Of a stretch of DNA of 64,000 bases, positions 9,701-15,314 are shown piece by piece. The notes under the pieces were generated by a model. That model did no database searches and was not told the DNA's origin. It saw only the letters and a list, made by a program, of their open reading frames with translations. Position 1 is the first letter of the stretch, and the number at the start of each line of letters is the position of its first letter. The DNA comes from an uncultured Prevotellaceae bacterium (GTDB lineage: Bacteria > Bacteroidota > Bacteroidia > Bacteroidales > Bacteroidaceae), in NCBI GenBank assembly GCA_947307015.1, contig CAMZHV010000004.1, positions 38,398 through 102,397 on the forward strand, given 5' to 3'. The translations under genes were made by a program, and so were the position numbers.

Positions 9701-9838
9701 GCCGAAGGGTGCGCAGGCGCCGGGGAAGGTGTGCCCCATGCCTTCCGTGCCGATGAAGGGGTTGACATAGTCGGTTCGGTTGTTCTGTGCGTGGGCGCCC
9801 AATGTCAGCGCCGCCAGCATCACGAGTAGGTTTTTCAT
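6722..9838 (-). CDS. GH92 alpha-mannosidase-like protein fused to a C-terminal basic secretory protein (BSP)-type metalloprotease domain
   Basis: Signal peptide MKNLLVMLAALTLGAHAQ; GTEGMGHTFPGACAPFGLVQLSPDT, GGNDDCGQMSAWYIFTAMGFYPVCPG; C-terminal HELTHAFQLEP zinc motif. Confidence 0.9.
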   Translation of the reverse strand: MKNLLVMLAALTLGAHAQNNRTDYVNPFIGTEGMGHTFPGACAPFGLVQLSPDTDTIPHNVDGHYQGKVYEYCAGYQHTDNTIVGFSHTHLSGTGHSDLGDVLIMPQTGPLQLNPGTSDNPDGGYRQRFSHDTEQARPGYYEVTLADNGVRAQLTATPRVGVHCYTYPSDADCQRIIVDLTHGIYNYDGKVLWSSLRVENDTLITGYRITDGWARSNYTYFAISFSQPVANYGYRDRKREPYGGFWGKFDIHNNFPDIAGRNVVAYFEFSGGEALTVKVALSAVSTEGAKLNLAAEAAGKSFDEIAAKTRQEWERELAVIDCEGTADQKAMLYTSLYHTMINPSIYMDVDRHYRGLDGNIHIAEGFDNYTVFSIWDTYRAEHPLLGLLKPSRNTNMVQSMIAHQKQNIVGMLPVWSLMGNEGWCMTGYHAVSVLADAIVKAPLLSPQGGKTGEAGHLGGEWEKAALDAMVATANNRYLPTLADYRRFGYCTYDHDGTAASNTLEYAYDDWTIYRAARQLHRDDIAREFMERAQNYRNTFDPTRGFASPRYRNGQFKADLDPYQTYGEGFIEGNAWNFSFHVPHDVRGLIQCMGGEGAFLDKLNQLFEMNLPAKYYEDNEDITAECLVGGYVHGNEPSHHVPYLYAWTSTPWKTQQWLRTIMNKMYRNHIRGLGGNDDCGQMSAWYIFTAMGFYPVCPGSEQYVLGAPYLPYMKVTLENGKNIEIRAPKVSDKNCYVKSVRLNGQPYSKLYITHSQLMQGCTLEFDMASKPNTRRGLAPAEKPYSLSDEIQSASASIARRMSTDLTDEDRQWNKHLLAIDFHDRASSTKGSAIYHALIPEPDPYIRSVAREVMRCLYFTPEDSMPVLHHLDYVLRNADGVSWKDGDDGNVSITYTTGHIERSFANNDTARVDFETRGVLLHELTHAFQLEPQGIGPYGGSNKAVWEMVEGTADAVRVACGGFHGEKDRPKGGSYHDGYRYIGYFFNWVRENKDSDFIRKMNRSCREVIPWSWDGAVAYALGPGHTIDALWQEYQKAMGD
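8484..8522 (-). repeat. Dispersed palindromic element inserted in frame in the GH92 gene
   Basis: coding strand taaagcccccctcttatccccccaaggggggaagactgg; encodes KAPLLSPQGGKTG. Confidence 0.7.
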
Positions 9839-9905
9839 TAGCTGATGTGTATGGTTGTTTAGGCAGACGCCTCGTTCTTTCGGTATTATTGGCTCTTTCT
9901 TGCTG

Positions 9906-9913
9906 CAAAAGTA
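9906..9913 (-). promoter_or_regulatory. -7 box (TACTTTTG) for the GH92 gene
   Basis: caaaagta on + strand about 70 nt upstream of the start. Confidence 0.5.
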
Positions 9914-10103
9914 CATAAAAATAAACAACAAACCTTCGTTTTGATACGTTTTAGAACAGTATTGCGGGATAAAAAACTCTTTTTTCATGCCATTTATAGA
10001 TTTTTCACGCGCCCGAACCTTATTTAAAAGAGAATTATGTTTAAGTTTGTACTCAAATCGAACTAAAAAAGGTCTTTTAGACCATATTCAAATACCTACT
10101 TAT

Positions 10104-10685
10104 ATGAACTTCCTGGAACAAAAAATACTTAAGGACGGAGTAATCAAGCAAGGCAATGTGCTCAAAATTGATAATTTCCTGAACCATCAGATTGACATCA
10201 ACATCATTCGGCAAATAGCAAGTGAACTGAAGCGTCGTTTCCACGATGTAGAGGTGAACAAGATATTGACCATTGAGGCCAGTGGTATCGCCATCGCAAC
10301 CATGCTGGGCCATCTTTATGATGTGCCTGTGGTGTTCGCCAAGAAAGGACAAACGGCCAATAGCACCGACGACAAATACATGAGCCAAGCTTATTCGTTC
10401 ACGCACAAGCGGATGAACAATGTATTCGTATCTAAACCGTATCTACAGCCCACAGATAAGGTGCTGATTGTTGATGACTTCTTGGCTGATGGTCAGGCGG
10501 CTCTTGCGCTCATCGATATTGTCCATCAAGCAGGTGCCAAGGTGATGGGAATTGGTGTTGCTGTGGAGAAAGGTCAGCAGAAAGGAGGCCGAATCTTGCG
10601 CAACGACGGTTTCCATGTCGAATCCATTGCCATCATCGAGGAAATGAATTATGAGGAACAATCCATCCGTTTTCTCGAACAATAG
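10104..10685 (+). CDS. xpt: Xanthine phosphoribosyltransferase
   Basis: MNFLEQKILKDGVIKQGNVLKIDNFLNHQID, KILTIEASGIAIA, KVLIVDDFLADGQA PRPP motif. Confidence 0.95.
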   Translation: MNFLEQKILKDGVIKQGNVLKIDNFLNHQIDINIIRQIASELKRRFHDVEVNKILTIEASGIAIATMLGHLYDVPVVFAKKGQTANSTDDKYMSQAYSFTHKRMNNVFVSKPYLQPTDKVLIVDDFLADGQAALALIDIVHQAGAKVMGIGVAVEKGQQKGGRILRNDGFHVESIAIIEEMNYEEQSIRFLEQ

Positions 10686-10921
10686 CCCTCCGCTTCATTC
10701 ACCAGTTCCAACGAGTATCGCCGCAAGCAAAAATAATTTTTGTTTGAAATAGACTACAGACTACAGCCGCCTGCCTTTGTTATCTACCATATATTTATAA
10801 CGTTTCGTTGCTGTTGTTATTGTTCGTTAGTCGCTCGACCTTTTCAAAGATAAGGAATCAATTATTTCGGAATAATCAGTAGAACCGTCCCCATGGTTTC
10901 TGAACCATGTAGATTTCCTGC

Positions 10922-11986
10922 TCATATTTTCTTCTTATCTAATTCTGCTTCCAATTCCTCAATTGTAGGAAGTGACGATTTCCATTTATCTGCAATTTCC
11001 ACATCAATTGCAGCCTCCCACGATGCGACACCTATTGGTTTGTTGATACTCTCAAGGGAATATTTAACGATGGTCTCGTTTTTACTCTTGACTAAAAGCA
11101 GACCTATGGTCTTTCCATCCGACTCATGGCGTAAAGTATCATCAACAACAGACTGATAGAACGATAACTGTCCCATCATACCAGGGTCGAAAGGAACGGC
11201 TTTTAATTCTACTACGACAAAACACCGTAGCCGTAGATGGTAGAAAAGCATATCTATATAGTAATCATGTCCAGCCAGCTCCAAATGTACCTGACGACCT
11301 ACGAAAGAAAAACCTTGCCCCAATTCAAGCAGGAATTGTGTGATATGAGTGGTTAGGCCATCCTCAATCTCTTTTTCTCTGCTGTTCGCATCAGCACCTG
11401 TAAAATCTAACAAATAGGGGTCTTTGAACATCTGCTGAACCATGTCGGACTGAACATCAGGCAGCGTTTTGTTGAAGTTCGAAGGAATCTTACCCGACCG
11501 TTCCAATGTGTAGTTCTCCAACTGGAGTTCTAAAATGGTTTTGCTCCAACCATGTTCAATGGCGGCCATAGCGTATGCAAGCCGCCGATTGGGTTCCTTC
11601 ACCTTTTCCATTAAGCAGATGTTATGCCGCCAAGGTAATTGTGCAACGCACCGTTGCACAATTTGTTCTTCTGGCCACAACTCAGCAAAGCGGCGCATAT
11701 ACTTCAGATTACGAGGAGAGAAGCCTTGCATCTCAGGGAATGCATATTTCAAGTCAACCGAAAGACGATCTACGACTTTTGTACCCCATCCTTCAGCATC
11801 CTGTCTGCGAAGGATTTCCTTACCAATGCTATAGTACATCATTGACATTTGTACATTGGCGGTCCACATTACCTTTCGCCGTCCATCAGCAACAAGTCTG
11901 CTGATGATATCCAGCATCTCGCCATACCAATCGGGCATAGTAGATGATGCTGGTGGAGCGGGGAAGAACACCCCTCTTTTAAGCAA
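10922..11986 (-). CDS. YhcG/DUF1016 family PDDEXK nuclease
   Basis: FSPRNLKYMRRFAELWP, CVAQLPWRHNICLM, YYIDMLFYHLRLRCFVVVELKA. Confidence 0.92.
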   Translation of the reverse strand: MLKRGVFFPAPPASSTMPDWYGEMLDIISRLVADGRRKVMWTANVQMSMMYYSIGKEILRRQDAEGWGTKVVDRLSVDLKYAFPEMQGFSPRNLKYMRRFAELWPEEQIVQRCVAQLPWRHNICLMEKVKEPNRRLAYAMAAIEHGWSKTILELQLENYTLERSGKIPSNFNKTLPDVQSDMVQQMFKDPYLLDFTGADANSREKEIEDGLTTHITQFLLELGQGFSFVGRQVHLELAGHDYYIDMLFYHLRLRCFVVVELKAVPFDPGMMGQLSFYQSVVDDTLRHESDGKTIGLLLVKSKNETIVKYSLESINKPIGVASWEAAIDVEIADKWKSSLPTIEELEAELDKKKI

Positions 11987-12111
11987 AATAATTAAGGAAA
12001 TATATCATAATTCAATTGTACCGAATCCGATGCAATTGGATTTTGAGTAGTTATTTTCATTACAATAATATTTACTTCTTTGTAAAACTGTTTGCCAATT
12101 ATTCAGAAAAA

Positions 12112-12652
12112 CAGCCATTTACAAAAAAGGTTTCAGGTTTCAGATTTGCTTGTATCTTACTCACAATCAATGGCTTTCTGGCTGAACCTTTATCGGCGAG
12201 GTTTCAGCAGGTTTCAGCAAGCTTCAGCCTACCCACCCTTCGGGGCATCTCACAAACCAAAAGCGTCCCAAATTATAAGTAATCGAGCAAAAATATTTAA
12301 ATAGATTGACGATAAGATTGACGGAGATTGACGGAGAATATAAACACTTGAATAATTTTGTTTTATCCGTCAATTTCCGTCAATCAAGTCGTCAATCTTC
12401 GAAAATCAATAATGTAATCTAATTTTGAGTACTTACTTACCGATTTAAATTCCGATACATCAAGATTTAAGGTCAGATTTATGTCAGATTTAAGGTCTAT
12501 AAAAAATACATCCGAAACTTGAATATTACAATCATCTGAACCTTGCTGAAACCTGCTGAAACCTCAAACGCAAAGGTTCAGCTTGTATGGCTTTGATCAA
12601 CAGAAAGTTAAAACCCTAAGCTGAAACCTGAAACCTTTTTGATAAATGGCTG
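12112..12652. repeat. Nested imperfect inverted-repeat locus (arms A, B, C)
   Basis: Arm A 12112-12143/12621-12652; arm B 12181-12227/12536-12582; arm C 12303-12335/12366-12398; arms built of short direct repeats. Confidence 0.8.
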
Positions 12653-12692
12653 GATTTTTGGGATCTCGCGTCATCCATCATTCGTCATCGCC

Positions 12693-12780
12693 ACACATAT
12701 ATACGTGTGAGGCCATACGTCTATACGTATGTGCCAATACGTCTATACGTATCGCCGTGTCCCATTAATGGGACGCGCGA
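12693..12780. repeat. 22-bp-period units with internal dyads
   Basis: 12693-12714 acacatatatacgtgtgaggcc; 12715-12736 atacgtctatacgtatgtgcca; 12737-12758 atacgtctatacgtatcgccgt; 12759-12780 gtcccattaatgggacgcgcga. Confidence 0.7.
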
Positions 12781-12957
12781 ACCCTCCTAAGAGTCTACGC
12801 GAACCCTCCTAAGAGTCTACGCGAACCCTCCTAAGAGACCACGCAAACCCTCCTAAGAGTCTACGCGTAGACTCCTAAGGGTTTTTGCAAATTGCCTATA
12901 GGGTTTTGGCGAATTGTCTATAGTGTTTTGGCAGAAAGCCTAAGGGGTGTTGGCAGA
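12776..12957. repeat. 22-bp tandem repeat array that reverses orientation at its centre
   Basis: Four units cgcgaaccctcctaagagtcta (12776-12863), perfect palindrome gagtctacgcgtagactc at 12857-12874, then four degenerate inverted units (12868-12957). Confidence 0.85.
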
Positions 12958-12997
12958 AAAGAAAAACAGCCGATAATCTTTCGACTATCAGCTGTTC
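12955..12997 (-). terminator. Rho-independent terminator of tRNA-Pro
   Basis: Stem aacagc..gctgtt plus gata/tatc, followed on - strand by tttttctttt. Confidence 0.7.
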
Positions 12998-13006
12998 TTT
13001 TAAGTT

Positions 13007-13083
13007 GTCGGGATGACTAGATTCGAACTAGCGACCCCACGCCCCCCAGACGCGTACTCTAACCGGACTGAGCTACATCCCGA
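13007..13083 (-). tRNA. tRNA-Pro (GGG anticodon)
   Basis: TCGGGATGTAGCTCAGTCCGGTTAGAGTACGCGTCTGGGGGGCGTGGGGTCGCTAGTTCGAATCTAGTCATCCCGAC; acceptor TCGGGAT/ATCCCGA, TTCGAAT T-loop, anticodon loop CTGGGGG. Confidence 0.93.
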
Positions 13084-13134
13084 AAACTTGGGTGCAAACG
13101 AGCGAGATTTTGTTCTTTTTTCGTTTTGCGGGTG

Positions 13135-13142
13135 CAAAGGTA
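13135..13142 (-). promoter_or_regulatory. -7 box (TACCTTTG) for tRNA-Pro
   Basis: caaaggta on + strand about 50 nt upstream of the tRNA 5' end. Confidence 0.55.
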
Positions 13143-13174
13143 GGCGTTTTTTTTGATACGTGCAAACTTTTTGC

Positions 13175-13182
13175 TACTTTTG
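13175..13182 (+). promoter_or_regulatory. -7 box (TACTTTTG) for aroA
   Basis: TAnnTTTG 33 nt upstream of the aroA ATG; divergent from the tRNA promoter. Confidence 0.55.
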
Positions 13183-13214
13183 TGGCGTTTTTCGACGTAA
13201 TAACTGTTTTTTGT

Positions 13215-14528
13215 ATGAAATATTGTATCAAAACACCTCAGAAACTGAGCTTCGATGTTCGCCTGCCAGCCAGCAAGAGCATCAGCAATCGTGCCCTCAT
13301 GTTGAACGCCCTCAGCGGTGCGCCGATGGGTCTGGTAAGTAATATTTCGGACTGCGACGATACCAATGTGATGATGAGTGCATTGTTCCTGTTGGACACG
13401 GAACGTCGCGAGGGAGCCGCCTGTATGATGCCGCCCGTCGTCAACGTGAAGGCTGCCGGCACAGCCATGCGTTTTCTCACCGCCTTGCTGTCCGTGAGCC
13501 CCGGCACGCACACCATCACCGGCACGGAACGCATGTGTCACCGTCCTATCGGCATCCTTGTGGAGGCGCTACGCACGCTTGGCGCGCAGATCGAATACTT
13601 GGGCGAAGAGGGCTTCCCGCCCCTGAGCATAAAGGGTACACGTCTGGGGGGCGGTGAGCTGGAACTGAAAGGTGATGTGAGCTCGCAGTATATCTCTGCC
13701 CTCTTGATGATTGCCCCCCTGTTGGACAATGGGTTGACACTGAAGCTGAAAGGTGAGATTGTCAGCCGTCCTTATATCGACATGACGCTGGCGATGATGT
13801 GCGAGCACGGCGCTAAGGCACGATGGACCGCCAAGAACACGCTGCGCGTGGAACCCAAGGCATACGTACCGACGCCATACAGCGTGGAGGCCGACTGGAG
13901 CGCGGCATCATACTGGTATGAGATTATGCTTCTTCAAGATCAGCGTAACCTCGCCACATCGCTACGCGGGCTCTTCCCCAAGAGTATACAGGGTGACAGC
14001 GCCGTGCAGGAAATCTTCAGGAAGCTGTCTGTCTTCTCCGCGACACTCGCAATGGATGAGATGACGCCGAAGACTGTCCTCATCCGCAATGGTCGTGTGC
14101 CGAAGCACTTGGAACTTGACTTCACGAAGACGCCCGACCTGGCACAGACGCTCGTCGTTGCCTGTGCGCTGAAGGGTATAACATTCCGTTGCAGCGGTTT
14201 GCAGAGCCTACGCATCAAGGAGACCGACCGTATCGCTGCCCTTCAGAAGGAATTGGCCAAGATTGGTGTGCGTGTCACCATCGAGGGCGACAGCGTGATG
14301 AGCTGGGCAGGCCCCAAGAACCAGCCTGAAGGCGAAATTGCTTACCTGAAGCCACTGCCTGATACGGCCATCGACACCTACGACGACCACCGCATGGCGA
14401 TGGCCTTCGCACCTGCCGCCCTCGTGTTAGGCAGCATCGTCATCAATGACCCCGAAGTGGTCTCCAAGTCCTATCCCAACTTCTGGGAGGACTTGAAAGA
14501 GGCGGGATTCGAAGTGAGCCCCTTGTAG
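13215..14528 (+). CDS. aroA: 3-phosphoshikimate 1-carboxyvinyltransferase (EPSP synthase)
   Basis: LPASKSISNRALMLNAL, GTAMRFLTALL, LRIKETDRIAALQKEL, YDDHRMAMAFAPAAL; start M42 of the ORF. Confidence 0.95.
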   Translation: MKYCIKTPQKLSFDVRLPASKSISNRALMLNALSGAPMGLVSNISDCDDTNVMMSALFLLDTERREGAACMMPPVVNVKAAGTAMRFLTALLSVSPGTHTITGTERMCHRPIGILVEALRTLGAQIEYLGEEGFPPLSIKGTRLGGGELELKGDVSSQYISALLMIAPLLDNGLTLKLKGEIVSRPYIDMTLAMMCEHGAKARWTAKNTLRVEPKAYVPTPYSVEADWSAASYWYEIMLLQDQRNLATSLRGLFPKSIQGDSAVQEIFRKLSVFSATLAMDEMTPKTVLIRNGRVPKHLELDFTKTPDLAQTLVVACALKGITFRCSGLQSLRIKETDRIAALQKELAKIGVRVTIEGDSVMSWAGPKNQPEGEIAYLKPLPDTAIDTYDDHRMAMAFAPAALVLGSIVINDPEVVSKSYPNFWEDLKEAGFEVSPL

Positions 14529-14566
14529 CCCCTTTAGCCCCCTATAGCCCCCCAAGGGGGCGCTTG
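14527..14566 (-). repeat. Dispersed palindromic element at the aroA 3' end
   Basis: tagcccctttagccccctatagccccccaagggggcgcttgaa, related to the uxaA/GH92 copies. Confidence 0.55.
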
Positions 14567-14635
14567 AAACTTGAAATTTCATTAAGAACAACGAATTACA
14601 CAAATTACACGAATTTCAGAAACTTTCTGATGTTG

Positions 14636-14870
14636 AAAAAAACAAGAAAAACCCCTCTTCTAATGTCTGAGTCTTTCAGACTTACGTGCTGCAGTCATGG
14701 CGATGCGCCTGAAAGCAGGCTTTCGCGCACGCCCCGCCATCATCACTCGTTTCGTCCCGAAACACAGACATCAGCAGAGGCAAACGCTCGAACTTGTTCG
14801 CTTCTTCGAGTCTCTTCTATGAGACGAGTCTGAAGAACATCGCGCTTCGCGCTAAAAAACAGAGCTACTG
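14636..14870 (+). repeat. Structured dispersed element, copy A (about 235 bp)
   Basis: About 90% identical by eye to 57631-57873; final 85 nt before the poly-A identical; many short hairpins. Confidence 0.85.
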
Positions 14871-14939
14871 GCATTAGGACAAGCTTCAGAGGACAATTTT
14901 TTATGTTTTTTTCTTTATCAAATAACTTGCGAAAGTTGA

Positions 14940-15239
14940 ATGAATAATAAAACGACGATTGAAGACTTTGTTTGTTGTGGCCAACATGCTGTCTGCGAGA
15001 AGGAGCTGTTGATGAAGGCCGCTGCAGAGCCCATCGAGTACTTCGACGACGAGGAGCTCGACCGATTCCGTGGACGTGCTGCCGATGCCTACACGCCAGC
15101 GGAGGAAGAGGAGTTCCGTGAGGTGCTTTACACCACGCTGAAGCGTGAGGTCGGCGACTGGCTGCGCAGCCTGCAACTGCGTGGCATAGAGTTGCCGGAA
15201 GGCATCCGCGATGAGGCTTTGATGCTGATGGACGAGTGA
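14940..15239 (+). CDS. Conserved-looking acidic hypothetical protein, 99 aa
   Basis: MNNKTTIEDFVCCGQHAVCEKELL...; typical composition, co-directional with the next gene. Confidence 0.6.
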   Translation: MNNKTTIEDFVCCGQHAVCEKELLMKAAAEPIEYFDDEELDRFRGRAADAYTPAEEEEFREVLYTTLKREVGDWLRSLQLRGIELPEGIRDEALMLMDE

Positions 15240-15314
15240 AATAATGAGGGTCAAGAGAGAATAATGACGCGAGAAAAACAATAAAACGACGAAGGCAACG
15301 TTATATAATAAGGT

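Noticed and set aside
9988-10103. Purine riboswitch upstream of xpt
   Set aside because: No match to the purine riboswitch core could be found in the leader
11637-11663. 11-bp perfect inverted repeat (aattgtgcaac-gcacc-gttgcacaatt) inside the YhcG-type gene
   Set aside because: It encodes conserved-looking VQ..VAQLPW residues of the family; probably coincidental
12776-12863. Possible CRISPR array (four 22-bp repeats)
   Set aside because: Units abut with no unique spacers, flip orientation, and no cas genes are nearby
14564-14833. 89-aa ORF in structured element copy A as a protein-coding gene
   Set aside because: Differences from copy B are all non-synonymous and a hairpin covaries; likely not a protein
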